Positions 34,965 to 47,065 of a DNA stretch of 64,000 nucleotides are shown here, one piece after another. Within the stretch, counting starts at the first letter, position 1, and each line of letters begins with the position of its first letter. The notes under the pieces were generated by a model. The model saw nothing but the letters and a program-made list of their open reading frames with translations, did no database searches and was not told where the DNA came from. A program made the position numbers and the translations under genes. Source of the DNA: Buddleja alternifolia (lineage: Eukaryota > Streptophyta > Magnoliopsida > Lamiales > Scrophulariaceae); assembly GCA_019426215.1 (NCBI GenBank), contig CM033400.1:14244568-14308567 (forward strand), written 5' to 3'.

Positions 34965-36736
34965 TTTGAGAGAGGTAAAATTACTGCAGAAAATGACCAA
35001 GATTCAATTAGATAATTATGTTGTACCCAAGTAAAAATTAGGACTTTAATTTTTGACTTGGCTCCCACTATATTTTTCGATCCATTGCACTCCCACTGCA
35101 ATGAACGAAAATCTCGTTGGAAAGATTTCATAGTGAGTGATTGAGTTCTTCAAAAATTTCAATGAGTTGCAATCTGTAACGATGTATGGCTCATTGGAAC
35201 TTTTGAAGTGACATGCCATGTCAACCAGTCTTACTGATGATTCAATCTACCTTTGGCTCTTGGATCACTCAACCTCAGCCTGTAACGAAATATTGGTGGT
35301 GATCCATCTAAGTACTTTCCCATTAACTCCTATCGATCTAACAGTTGAATCTTATCTTGCAACCTGTAACGGTGTATGGGATAAGATTTGCTCCGACCGA
35401 TGGCATCAAATGCACTTGAAGAGATATGGATTATGAATTAATGCATAACCCCCATTAGTCGGGACGACGCCATGCATAACTCATAATCCCGTCTTTTCCA
35501 AGTTTGATGGAGAGCCAGGATATCGAATATCCCCTGCTTACTTAGTATTTAATGTGGGCGAATTTTTGTAAAATTAAGGTCTCACTTTGCACATTAATTT
35601 ATTACGCGCATATGTGGATTATAATTATGCATACATAGAAAAACCTAGTTATTCTAACAACATGCATTTCCATGGACATTCTAGATTGATCCAAGCCAAT
35701 AGATCAATCAGGGGATAGGGGTCTATTACAAATCTAATTTCTAATAGATCTTCGGGCTCCAAGCTTGAAAAGGTCCTACCTCTAATGTACACAACTCATA
35801 AAGCACCCTTTACATCATACTACCAAAATTGAAAGTACAAACTGGGGGGCAATTGCCCAATACAACCCAGATAATACTAAAGCGGTAAAACCCTAAGTCC
35901 ATGGAAGCATCCACCACAACATACATCTAAGCATGTAAGAAAACTATTTACGTTTATGTTGGTTTTTGAGTTTAAAATCGAAAAGAAATTCAAAACCGAT
36001 TAAATCTAATTTAATTAAAAAAGATAAATTTTGATTTCAATTTTAAAAGGAAATAAATCCAATTTATTATTTAGGAAATAAGTCAAACTTATTCCTAATT
36101 TATTTTGAAAAAATATAATCAACCTAAAATAAATCCTATTTATTTAGTCGTCACAAATCATAAATAAAAATCCAATTTAATTTATGATATTATTAAATCC
36201 AATTTAATATTAAAGTCAAATCCAATTTTAACTTAATTAAATCCAATTTAATATTAAGAAAAACATTTTAGGAAAAAGGGGTTTTTACAAATCACTGGTT
36301 GAATTTGTCTATTAGGGTCAAACCCTAATATTTATTAATTTATATATATATTCAAATATTAAAAATATAAAAAATATATATATATTAATATACTGGGCCG
36401 GGCCCAGCACCCGTAAGGACGCACGGCTAGGGCGGCATAAGCCATGGTGGCGGCGCAAATCACGCCGCCACCCCACCTTTTTTCCTTCATTTTTTTTTCT
36501 AATTACACGAGCAGTGGTGGTTCTCGCGTGTGCTTCAAAAACACATGGTGGTTCCACCCCGATTCGTCGTTACCGGCGGCGAAAAAATATGTAATCGTGC
36601 GACGATTTCAAGGAGATGAATATTTTCAAAATTTCAGATTTAACATCGAATATTAAACATATAAAATCAAATTTTAAAAATCCAAATTTAACCAACATAA
36701 TCTTAAACGCAAAAATCATCAGATCCGTTGAAGTCG
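34965..36736 (-). other. Leader of copia-2 between primer site and gag
   Basis: About 1.77 kb without a recognised sense gene. It holds repeated CTGTAACG(A/G) motifs (near 35175, 35280 and 35362), a palindrome CTGGGCCGGGCCCAG at 36393-36407 in a GC-rich island (36390-36470), AT-rich text, and a 72-codon antisense frame at 35218-35436 that has an equal-length counterpart in copia-3. Confidence 0.75.
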
Positions 36737-36748
36737 GCTCTGATACCA
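36737..36748 (-). other. Primer binding site of copia-2
   Basis: Minus-strand TGGTATCAGAGC, a perfect initiator tRNA-Met complement, one base from the LTR. Confidence 0.95.
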
Positions 36749-36749
36749 C

Positions 36750-38410
36750 TGTTAGGAATCCCGTACAGGAAAATAGAGAATTGCAGCGGAATATTCGAGG
36801 ATTCCTACCGGTAGATCACAAAATAGGTCTGATGATTTTTCATGGGTTTCGCGAAATTTAGAACGAATAAACATACGCTTTTGATTCGTTTATTGATTCT
36901 GCAGAACAGCAATCCTCCACGGGCTCCTGTCTCGAAGGCTTCATGCGAAATGAGCCTTCTAAAGATCCCGAGACGCCTCCTTCTTTACAGTAGTGGATGG
37001 CTAGAGAGGAGAGAGGGGAGAGAGTTCTTTTCTTTTTTGTGTTGTGTAATTTTATCTTGTTACTTAGTTAGGGTTTGTTTCACTGTAGGAGTCCTATTTA
37101 AACTCAACTAGCTTGTGGAACAAGTTGGAGGCTACTCCAAAACCCTAAGTGGCCGCCCCTCCTAGGGCTTCCTTGGGCTGGGTGGGCTTTTAATTGGCTT
37201 GTCTAATTTCAAGCCCATCTGTATATATTTAAATTTAAATCTAATTTAAATATAATATATACTATTAATTAATTCCAATTAATTAATGTAGGAATCAAAT
37301 AATTTAATTTATTCCAATTGAATTAAATATTTAATGAATTAATTTAATCTAATTAAATCAATCAGTCCATTTAATTCTTTCTAAAAGATTTACACAAAAA
37401 GATACATCCCGCTCGTTTCTTATAGCGCGACTCTTTAAGTTCGTCTCATTTGGCAAAGGGAGGAATTACATAAGGACGTGAGTGTCACCTAGCCAGTCCC
37501 ATAGACTCACATCGTAACCCAATTGAGTACGAAATGAAGGAATCATTTTACGAACCTCTTGACCATAAATGCCGTATGAGTATAAGCCCTTCACTAACGT
37601 ATCCCGATCAAGTGAGAGTCATGGAAATGTCAAACTCACTAAACTTGATACTGTGCATTAGATTATAGCATAATCAAATTACTACACTACCCTCAATGTC
37701 CCACATGAGTTAGTTGTTATTCTTTGGCCAAAGACTTATAATTTCATTAGCCTATAATCGCACAGGATACTTTCTCGTTTACTATCGAGACAGTGAATCC
37801 CATCTTGGCGATCACTGATCAACTGCAACTTGTCTCATTGATATCGCACTTCGAGGTCGACCCCACCGACGGGTGATATGGGCCTAACTACTCTGGTAGT
37901 AGATCCAATAATACAAGCACATTGATCATGAACCCTCAGGTCTAAGGTTCACGCATATTATTATGATCAGTAATCCAGTCATTGACAGTCTCTGAGTGAA
38001 TACCCATGTGATCGAATTACTATGAGCCGTGTTCGAATATGTCAATTCCATTGACATATCTATGATACTTGCTCCCACTATCCCTATAGTGTTTGACTGG
38101 CACTCATCGTCAGAGCATGTGTCATACAAGTTGAATCTTAATGCCCAATTAGAACTCTTTGACTTGCGAACCCTTTTAAGTGATAAGGTGTAAGACTCTT
38201 CCCATGCCACGTCTTTATTCCATAAAGGGCACAGAGTCAAACCTTTATTCACATGGACTATATGTTCAATACTTATTTAGATGCCATAAACATTTATATG
38301 AACAAAATACAGATGCCTTTATTAATATCATTTTAATAGTTTGTACAACATAATAAGATACCCTAATCTAACTATTTGTCTTCATTGGCGTCTAGGGCAT
38401 ATACCTAACA
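36750..38410 (-). repeat. 5' LTR of copia-2
   Basis: 1661 bp, paired with 29494-31155. Differences are scattered and few per 100 bp. Confidence 0.95.
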
Positions 38411-38415
38411 GTAGA

Positions 38416-39013
38416 TACGTCGACACTCAATTTCCTTTAGTGAAGCAAGAAGGCAGTTATAGTTGTGAGATTTTCTATCCATGAATCTTGCGATTTCGAG
38501 ACTGAAACTACCAACTTCCATAATAGAGCCCAAGTATGTCCATGTTAAAGCTTTTAGAAGATCTACATATCTTGCACTTCTAGGGATACAAGACATAATC
38601 GACAACATCAAAATCATCAAATAGAGAATTTGAAAGCACTGAGTCATCAGAAGAACCACGTACAAAATGAATCAGAGAGCTAGAAATCAAAATTCGGTGA
38701 CCAAGACCTCTTCAAGGTGTCATCTAGAAAAGGTGTCAAGAAGATTGAAAGAGGGAATCTTCAATTCCGATATTTAAGAACGTTTTCAACTTTTGAACCA
38801 TATCAAAAAAGTGCGTACAAGCTCCAGTTTGTTAAAATCAGCGTTTAAAAAAAATTATCATCGATTGAGAAATATTAGATCTGGTGATTGTTAGTTTAAT
38901 GAGAGATAAGTGGTTATATAAAGAACATCAAGAAGTCTATGGATCTTGCTAGCATGGATTAGATATGATATGGCATGAAACTATTGGAATTTAGGGACCA
39001 AATTCTTTTAAGC
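38416..39013 (+). pseudogene. Chromovirus integrase C-terminus and chromodomain-position remnant
   Basis: Broken plus-strand text reads FGDQDLFKVSSRKGVKKIER near 38695, followed by a partly readable stretch and, just before the G-run, a short FRDQILL-like tail. The GDxxxxKVSP-like motif, the spacing and the tail before a polypurine tract match the C-terminal end of Tekay/Del-type chromovirus pol. Stops throughout. Assigned from motif order, with moderate certainty. Confidence 0.5.
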
Positions 39014-39039
39014 GGGGGGGGGGGGGGGGGGGGGGAGAG
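39014..39039 (+). other. Chromovirus polypurine tract, expanded to 22 G
   Basis: A run of 22 G (39014-39035) followed by AGAG adjoins the LTR start TGTGACAAC. Chromovirus polypurine tracts usually hold only about 6-9 G. Confidence 0.75.
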
Positions 39040-41240
39040 TGTGACAACAGAGTTTTCTAAATACTAACCTACTTAGTAATCCGTGGATTAGTAGCATGAT
39101 GGTATAGAATATTACTTGATTTAATATGTAATAATAATAGTACTTACATACCCAAGGATTATTCGAATAAGTGGAAGGACTTAAGCATCAATTTGCATCC
39201 ATGTGGGGCCTTAAAGATTAATATGTTTGTTTAGAGATATGAGGAAAAATAAGGAGAAGAAGAAGAAGAATTTGCAATGAATCCCTCACCACCCCTATCT
39301 TGCTCCTCATTTCTCCTCTCATTCACTCAATTTTCCAAAAAACCCCTTTTTCTATGCTCTGATTATGCATGCAAAATAATATTTAGGATCCTTATTTAAT
39401 GTAGATATGTTGAATGGTAAAGTTTGTTGAAAATTGATGAGGAAATAGTCCAGAATGACTATCAAATGACCTATGCGAGTATGCTGTTTTGATCACCAGA
39501 AACTATCATTCATGTTTCATTGTTTTAAAATACCCCTTATTTTGGTTCTATGGTAAATTCAAGATAATCACTTGACAGCGCTTTGAATTTATATGTTGTT
39601 AGTGGTAAGAGTTTCCAAAATCCTTGGTGTAATGTGAATGGAAAGTTGATTTGCCTACAAGGTGGCATGACGTGTCTAAATCTGGCAGTTTCGGAATGTT
39701 AAGTTTGAAGGGATGATTCATCCTTTCCAGTTAGGTTCTTGAGATGAAATTTAGATTGTAAGAATTCTTAGTTATTTGAGAATCTATGGATATTAAGTTT
39801 GGTTATTGATTGGAATGTTAAAGGGACGATCAAAGGATAATGGCGGAGGCGCGCGACAATTAAAGGAGGCACACGGTAAAGCGATCTAGTGTAATCTTGT
39901 TCACGAATGAACAATGGAGGTTTTCAGCTTCTTGGATCCGAGCTATACATAGTATTGAAGCTGGATAACTGTTGGGTAAGTTGTCTTAGCATTAACCTTT
40001 GGTTAATTGCAATTAAGTGTGTATCATATTGGGAAATAGAATTCAGATAACATGATTATGTAAGTGCAGTAGTGATTACGTTCTTACTTGGAATAGGTTC
40101 GTTCTCAACAACACAATTTGACAAGTTGGTAGAGTTGGAGATTCGCTTAGTGACGATTCTGAGTAGCTTGAAAGTGTACTGTGATTTGCCTCGCAAAACC
40201 ATATTTACCTGTCTTTCAAAATTGGAAGGAAGTTTTACTACGTCCTATATATATTTATATGCAAATTGTCATAGTTTTACCATTATCAAATAAATGAATT
40301 TCAATGTTTTTCAAATAATATCAAAAGTACTTTTTCTAAACCATTGCATTGTACATTTTTCCAAAGTCATGAATCGTTTTAAAATGCATATTTTGGAGAA
40401 AATGTTTCCAAGAAAGTATTCCTTAACACACGTTTGACACTTATTCACTAAAATTGACTGATTATTGTATTATGAGCCAAAAGGCCACTATTGCATCAAA
40501 TGTGAAATTATGTGATTGCATATTGCATATGGTTGAGTGTCGGGCCTAAGTGTCGAGTGCAGATAGGGCTAGATTTTGGCTGGACAGGCACGAGCCTCCT
40601 GTCTTAAAACGGTTCCCGCCATGGCCAAATCCCAACACCCAAAGACGGAGTGTTCTGAGGGTGAGTGGGTCGTAGGAATTGAATTATGGCATTTCTGGGA
40701 TATGACCAAACGGGCTTTGTGGGCCTAAGTGGGGAGGCATAAGGTGATGGTTGTGAAGCCATTTGTTCAGGGGTGACAAGGAAAAAGAAGCGGGACCCAA
40801 AGTGCTATGATCAAAGTCGTTGGACGCGACGCTACTGCTAACATGGCGCCCTACTGCTTAAATATGAAATGTAAAGTTTATTGTAACTGCCTAATGATTG
40901 AATGCATATACTAAGTGTTTATACTAAAGTTTTGGTGTCATATCACCTATTGCTTAACTGCTATCATGAACACAAATTTCATTTTAACTATTTCAATGAT
41001 TTTCTGAAAAATAAAAACTATTATTGATTTCACCTCATTAACTTATGATTTTGGAACTAAAAACTATTTTACGTACCTTTCACGTGAAAACTGAAGCTCA
41101 CTAAGCCTTTGCTTATGTATTTCATTATCTTCCTTCCAGTTAGAGGTGAGTTGAGCAATGAGACTGGCTTGGAGGATCATGAGTGTAGACACGGACAATC
41201 CTAGAGGTGAGTATTGCAAATTGAGCCATGAATAGTAAGT
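39040..41240 (+). repeat. Chromovirus 3' LTR, main part
   Basis: Begins TGTGACAACAGAG after the polypurine tract, is interrupted at 41240 by Athila-NA and ends at 47215. Net length is about 2.35 kb. The block near 41085-41200 (GAAAACTGAAGCTCACTAAG, then TTCCAGTTAGAGGTGAGTTG) is typical of Tekay/Del LTRs as I know them. No gene is seen; the 73-codon plus frame at 40072-40293 has no recognisable motif. Confidence 0.7.
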
Positions 41241-42830
41241 TGACACGAGAAAATCCTAGCAAGAGAACTAGGTCGCGTAAGTAGTAAAGTGGATTTCTAA
41301 GTCCGGGGTTATCGTATCCGCAAGGACAACTATAATCTAAGTACCGAGACTACTATATTACTCAATTCTAAGTTAAATCGGTCGATAAAAGGTTGATTAA
41401 CTAATTAATAAATACTAGAAAATAAACTAAGGCAACGTCACACCAAATAAAGGGAGGAATCAATAGAGACAAGCGATCAAAGCACATGGTTCAACCAATT
41501 ATGCATTTCGATTGTGATTTAGGTTCTATTGGATTATTAGATTGATTTAGCTAAGGTGAAATTCCCTAACGTACGTACCACCCAATCTCTTCGCATAGCA
41601 ACCTTACCCTTGGTAACGATTTCCTATATATCTCTATATGAAAACCCGATTAACGAGGATGCATTTAAGGTCTAGGAAATCCCCACGTGAATGGAAAGCC
41701 ACCTAAAGAAACCGAGTTTATCTCTAGTCGGTTTAACTATAGGGTATTCAATGTTTATATCTTTCCTAGATTATTATCTCTCGATCTCTAACCTAGGCAT
41801 TTTATCAAACACTTGGTGATCAAGCAAATGTAGCATTGAGATCAAATATTGAATACATAGCTAAAACCAAAATTAATCCAATAAACACCAACACATCAAC
41901 AATCAAAATAACATAAATGGCCTATCCATGGCCTCAATCAAACAAATTTAGCTCATATTCATGTCAAAAGTGCAAATATAAATCATACAAGTCATAGGAG
42001 ATTTGAACAAATTCAAGAAACAAATATGTAAAAACTCCCCAATTCTTGTAGAGATGTGGATTCCTTGTTGAATTCTCCATGTTTTGACCTTCAATCTTCT
42101 CTTCTAAGCTCCCTCTCTCTCTATTTTTGTGTGGTTGCTGATATCCAAGGTGAGTTCAGGTAAAAAATGGCTAAAAGGGGTATTTATAGACCAACACGCT
42201 GTCTCGAACGCCGCGGCGTTGGGTGTCGAACGCCGCAGCATTCAACATTCTGCTCCTGAACGCCGCGGCGTTGGTGATGAACGCTGCGGTGTTCCCCTGC
42301 TGCTCCGGCCAGTTTTGGTAAACTTCGCATAACTTTCTCTACCGATGTCGGAATACACTGATTCAAGATGCTGTAGAATCCTAAAACAAATATCTACAAC
42401 TCTCAAGAAGCCACTGGGGCCTAAATCAAATGTTAAAGATGACAAAATCGTCTCACAAGTCACTGAATGAGAAAACTCCATCGTAAGACGTCTCTTCCGA
42501 TGACGTTTTCACCTCCTTCCCTACATATCTGATCTTTGTCTTCAACATAAGAAATGTACCTTTGCCTCTTATGTTTCCATTGGTATAAGAAGTGTGTAAT
42601 TTGGACATGGGTAGAGAAATCTATTCAATAAACTCTAGCACTGCGCAGACAGTTTGTATCTTTATGCATGATTTATCTTCAATCCTTGTTCTTTTCCTCC
42701 AAATGTTATGTTATTCTATAAAATATGAGAAAACAAGGGTCAAAGCATCATATGTGATCAAATTATCAAGGAAACAATCAAAACTAAGTCGATAAACGGA
42801 GGAAAACTAGTGTAAAAATAACATATATCA
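41241..42830 (-). repeat. 3' LTR of Athila-NA
   Basis: Plus-strand ends TGACACGAG and ATATATCA. It contains four copies of a 14-bp palindrome or near-palindrome, AACGCCGCGGCGTT, at 42207, 42229, 42259 and 42280. The overlapping short frames at 42129-42481 come from these GC-rich repeats. Confidence 0.95.
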
Positions 42831-42834
42831 ACTA

Positions 42835-42848
42835 CCCCCAAACTTAGC
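42835..42848 (-). other. Polypurine tract of Athila-NA
   Basis: Minus-strand GCTAAGTTTGGGGG, four bases from the LTR start TGATATATG. Confidence 0.75.
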
Positions 42849-44395
42849 TTTGATCGTCCTCGATCAAATACAATCAAGCACACACATGAAGATTGAAATT
42901 TTCATTTGCCAATTCATACACACAACAACAAGCATTATATCTTCAAAATTGTTTATGAAAAACTACACGATGCTTTTGAACATTCAACAATTTGAAAACC
43001 TCACAAAATCTTAGTTTCCATCCCTAAATCATGAACTCCCACGCCCATGTTCATGTCAAGAGCACACTTTAGACAAGATTATGCAAATCAATTGGAAAGT
43101 AAAGACATTGAAACAATTCAACATTCATTAACCCATCGGTGTGTATAAAGTGCAAAAGTCACAATCAAAAGGTCTTTCCGGTTTGTAACGTAAGTCTAGG
43201 TGATGGCTAGGACCGGAAGATATGGATAAAGTGACTAAGTCAAGAGAACCTATAACTCAAAATCATCTATCTTAATTCACAAATAGACTACATAAACTTT
43301 CACAACTTATCACTTATCCCTTTTTCATTCTCTTTTGCCTTTCAACATACAACCCCCAAACTTGTTTCTTTTCATATCGGGTTGTACACAGAATTCCAAG
43401 CCAAATGATCAAAATGAGTGCCAAGATTCAAGCCTAGTCGAGAGCACAATTTTTTTTCATATATATATATCTATCTCTCTCTCGACTATTTGGCCCATTG
43501 CCCAAGTTTTCATTTCATCCCCTTTTTTACATAATACTTCAAACCTCAAATATCCCAACATGGCCAAAACATCACTATCTAACTCATATACATTCAAATC
43601 AAAACAAGGTGACTACCCATATTCAAGTCAAATGATATGAAGTTCTAAACTCTCTTGATTGGGTGCAAGACATTGTTTTTCTTTTAGGGTAGAAGGTGGT
43701 TGTCGTGGCTTATGAAATAAAGTCGAATGGTGGTTTCTAGTGTGCTTAGCACACTCCATTCTTATCAATACGGCTCAAATCAAGGTCTAGAGACTATGCA
43801 ATATAGAGAAGGCCAAAATGTAAGGCTAACAACAGTGAAAGATGGCCTAAATCATTTTATGACTTCACAACATTAAAACACACTTCAAAGTCAACAAAAT
43901 TGAAATTCCAAAGTTTTAAATCCTCAAAAAAATCGCATAAGCATGACTAAAAAGGGCTTTCAAGTCACAACATATGACATGTTGACCACAGATAAGAAAC
44001 TTTGACTTCGAGAGAGTGGAGATATTCAAACGCATTATGCTCTTATGCAAGGGTGCACCAATTCATGAATTCAATATCAACAAGGTTGTACCCCCAAACT
44101 TAAATTAAACATTGTCCTCAATGTTCATGAAATAAATGCAATGTAAGAGGGATAAGCGATACAACCCTGAAATGGAGAGAAACGGAGGGAGCATGGCGGT
44201 GGGCTCATATCCTAGGATCAAACTGTGATCAAAACCTGAACGAGAGAAAACTCAAAGTAAACCATATCAAATCGAGTCAAGGGGGAAGAAAACAAAACGA
44301 AGGCACAAAAGAAAAGAAAGAAAGCAATAAAAGAAACTTGGGTTGCCTCCCAAGAAGCGCTTGTTTAACGTCATTAGCTCGAATCCTTGCATTGC
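42849..44395 (-). other. Athila-NA 3' noncoding region
   Basis: About 1.5 kb with no supported gene. It holds further TTTGGGGG-type motifs near 43352 and 44092 (the second next to a GTTCATGAAATAAATGC-type motif) and the conserved hairpin at 44338-44367. Confidence 0.7.
44338..44367 (-). other. Conserved post-coding hairpin, Athila-NA
   Basis: Minus-strand GCGCTTCTTGGGAGGCAA then CCCAAG. Here the stem extends to CTTGGG/CCCAAG with loop AGGCAA. It lies 29 bases after the last coding frame, the same relative place as after integrase in Athila-1 and Athila-2. Confidence 0.75.
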
Positions 44396-44851
44396 TCACG
44401 GTGGATTGTAAGGAGCAATGCCAACTTTGTAGGGACGAGTTTTCTTATGCTTTTTCCAATTGCGTAATGGCATATCCCCTCCAATCTTTATCATAAAACC
44501 TGGAATAATAAAAAGTGAGCACAAATTCTCTTCTATAAATATGTAATTGAAATGCAAAGAGTAAAGTGTAAATTCTAGAGGAGGGGGATCATCAATTGAT
44601 GGATACAATTGGTGTGTGACTGTCTCAAACTCCCCTAGTCTTGTCGTTTGCAACCTCAATGGTGAAATCTCCAAGTGATTTATATACCCTATGATTTTGT
44701 CATTCTCATCCGTAGTATCACTTGATTTCATGGTGTATGTCTCGGATGAATCATTGAAGTTGCATACTTTGACATGACCATCTTCCACTATATCCTTCCG
44801 GTGATTGATGGATTCTCTTAAGAATTCAAGGGATATGATGGTAGGTGGCAT
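44396..44851 (-). CDS. Athila-NA protein with a pol-spacer motif
   Basis: A 151-codon frame starting MPPTIISLEF and ending in a basic tail (KKHKKTRPYKVG) before PYNPP. Residues about 88-112 contain IDDPPPLEFTLYSLHFNYIF, which resembles the spacer between protease and RT in the Athila elements of this window ([20 protein letters not shown] in Athila-2). The RT that should follow is absent and the frame goes directly to a short hydrophobic stretch and the basic tail. Whether the peptide is made is unknown. It may be only the scar of a deletion, but the frame is open, has no stop, and sits in a recently moved element. Confidence 0.5.
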   Translation of the reverse strand: MPPTIISLEFLRESINHRKDIVEDGHVKVCNFNDSSETYTMKSSDTTDENDKIIGYINHLEISPLRLQTTRLGEFETVTHQLYPSIDDPPPLEFTLYSLHFNYIFIEENLCSLFIIPGFMIKIGGDMPLRNWKKHKKTRPYKVGIAPYNPP

Positions 44852-44881
44852 TGGGTTCTTGAAGATTTCTAATGTTCTTTC

Positions 44882-45476
44882 TTAGCCATGTCGTGAAATA
44901 GATTTAAAAATCTCTTTCTTCATTCGTATATGCTCAGTTGTTTTTGCCTCTATTTTAACACACATGGATTCGGGAGGTGGTTCTTCTTTAGTGATAGGAT
45001 GTAGACATTGTAGTTCTAAATCAAAACCTTGTTCAACTTCTATATTGAGGGATGCCTCATTCTCTTTGGTGCTACTCTCCATGGTGCAAGGTACTCTCTC
45101 CTTCCCTAAGTTGACTGCTTGATTTACTAATCTTGCCACTTCCTTTCTATGAGCTTCTGACTCCTCAAAACTTGCTTCTGCCTCCTTTATGCTAGCTTGT
45201 ACCCATACACTAAATTCATTCCCCAAGGCCTCAATTTTAGACCTCGTCTCTAGCTCTTGTTGATGAAAACTATCATGTTGTTGGTAAGGAAGGCTACGGC
45301 ATGGTCAAACCCCGATGAGAGTATCATTGCATCATTGTTGTAACTCCATGTTGAGCTTGGATGATTTATCCAACCGGGATGTATCATGTTATTTTGACAT
45401 GTTGAGCTTGGGTGATTTATCCAACCGGGATGGAAGGAGGGCTCATAGGATTCCATTTGCATTGAGCTTGATGTGG
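44882..45476 (-). CDS. Athila-NA gag-tail-like frames
   Basis: Two short frames in series. The first (about 45250-45476) begins right at the LTR edge and has two copies of HPGWINHPSST, like the NPGWRNHPNFSW motif of Athila-type gag tails. The second (to 44882) is a Glu/Lys/Ala-rich, probably coiled-coil stretch (VQASIKEAEASFEESEAHRK). They are separated by a stop near 45247. The gag N-terminus, capsid and protease are absent. Together with the next frame they look like gag and spacer pieces left after loss of the enzymes. Confidence 0.5.
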
Positions 45477-47065
45477 TGACACGACAAAATCCTAGCAAGA
45501 GAACTAGGTCGCGTAAGTAGTAAAATGGATTTCTAAGTCCGGGGTTATCGTATCCGCAGGGACAACTATAATCTAAGTACCGAGACTACTATATTACTCA
45601 ATTCTAAGTTAAATCGGTCGATAAAAGGTTGATTAACTAATTAATAAATACTAGAAAATAAACTAAGGCAACGTCACACCAAATAAAGGGAGGAATCAAT
45701 AGAGAGAAGCGATCAAAACACATGGTTCAACCAATTATGCATTTCGATTGTGATTTAGGTTCTATTGGATTATTAGATTGATTTAGCTAAGGTGAAATTC
45801 CCTAACGTACGTACCACCCAATCTCTTCGCATAGCAACCCTACCCTTGGTAACGATTTCCTATATATCTCTATATGAAAACCCGATTAACGAGGATGCAT
45901 TTAAGGTCTAGGAAATCCCCACGTGAATGGAAAGCCACCTAAAGAAACCGAGTCTATCTCTAGTCGGTTTAACTATAGGGTATTCAATGTTTATTTCTTC
46001 CCTAGGTTATTATCTCTCGATCTCTAACCTAGGCATTTTATCAAACACTTGGTGATCAAGCAAATGTAGCATTGAGATCAAATATTGAATACATAGCTAA
46101 AACCAAAATTAATCCAATAAACACCAACAAATCAACAATCAAAATAACATAAATGGCCTATCCATGGCCTCAATCAAACAAATTTAGCTCATATTCATGT
46201 CAAAAGTGCAAATATAAATCATACAAGTCATAGGAGATTTGAACAAATTCAAGAAACAAATATGTAAAAACTCCCTAATTCTTGTAGAGATGTGGATTCC
46301 TTGTTGAATTCTCCATGTTTTGACCTTCAATCTTCTCTTCTAAGCTCCCTCTCTCTCTATTTTCGTGTGGTTGCTGATATCCAAGGTGAGTTCGGGTAAA
46401 AAATGGCTAAAAGGGATATTTATAGACCAACCCGCTGTCTCGAACGCCGCGGCGTTGGGTGTCGAACGCCGCAGCGTTCAACATTCTGCTCCTGAACGCC
46501 GCGGCGTTGGTGATGAACGCTGCGGTGTTCCCCTGCTGCTCCGGCCAGTTTTGGTAAACTTCGCATAACTTTCTCTACCGATGTTGGAATACACTGATTC
46601 AAGATGCTGTAGAATCCTAAAACAAATATCTACAATCTCAAGAAGACACTGGGGCCTAAATCAAATGTTAAAGATGACAAAATCGTCTCACAAGTCACTG
46701 AATGAGAAAACTCCATCGTAAGACGTCTCTTCCGATGATGTTTTCACCTCCTTCCCTACATATCTGATCTTTGTCTTCAACATAAGAAATGTAGCTTTGC
46801 CTCTTATGTTTCCATTGGTATAAGAAGTGTGTAATTTGGACATGGGTAGAGAAATCTATTCCATAAACTCTAGCACTGCGCAGACAGTTTGTATCTTTAT
46901 GCATGATTTATCTTCAATCCTTGTTCTTTTCCTCCAAATGTTATGTTATTCTATAAAATATGAGAAAACAAGGGTCAAAGCATCATATGTGATCAAATTA
47001 TCAAGGAAACAATCAAAACTAAGTCGATAAACGGGGGAAAACTAGTGTAAAAATAACATAGATCA
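45477..47065 (-). repeat. 5' LTR of Athila-NA
   Basis: 1589 bp, nearly identical to 41241-42830. The four palindromes are at 46443, 46465, 46495 and 46516. Confidence 0.95.

Larger units (their letters stand above)
29494..38410 (-). mobile_element. Copia-2: complete Ty1/copia element, TSD GTAGA
   Basis: LTRs 29494-31155 and 36750-38410 (1662 and 1661 bp, TGTTAGG...CCTAACA-type ends) are flanked by perfect 5-bp repeats GTAGA (29489-29493 and 38411-38415). On the minus strand the order is 5' LTR, tRNA-Met primer site (36737-36748), 1.8-kb leader, gag, protease, integrase, RT, RNase H, polypurine tract, 3' LTR. Coding frames are broken. Copia-3 (48566 onward) is a close relative in LTR, leader and pol. 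Confidence 0.95.
41241..47065 (-). mobile_element. Athila-NA: complete non-autonomous Athila relative, TSD TAAGT
   Basis: LTRs 41241-42830 and 45477-47065 (1590 and 1589 bp) are nearly identical and flanked by perfect TAAGT repeats (41236-41240 and 47066-47070). The 2.65-kb interior has a TTTGGGGG polypurine tract (42835-42848) on the 3' LTR side and a few short gag- and spacer-like frames (44396-45476), but no RT, RNase H or integrase. It also lacks a recognisable primer binding site. The near-identity of the LTRs implies recent movement with enzymes supplied by another element. Confidence 0.9.

Noticed and set aside
38405..38665. 86-codon minus-strand frame next to copia-2
   Set aside because: It overlaps the LTR edge of copia-2 and the plus-strand chromovirus remnant, and lacks a recognisable motif.
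42129..42481. Overlapping short frames on both strands in the Athila-NA LTR, repeated at 46365-46602
   Set aside because: They lie over the LTR palindromes and are present only because these lack stops. No start context or family match.
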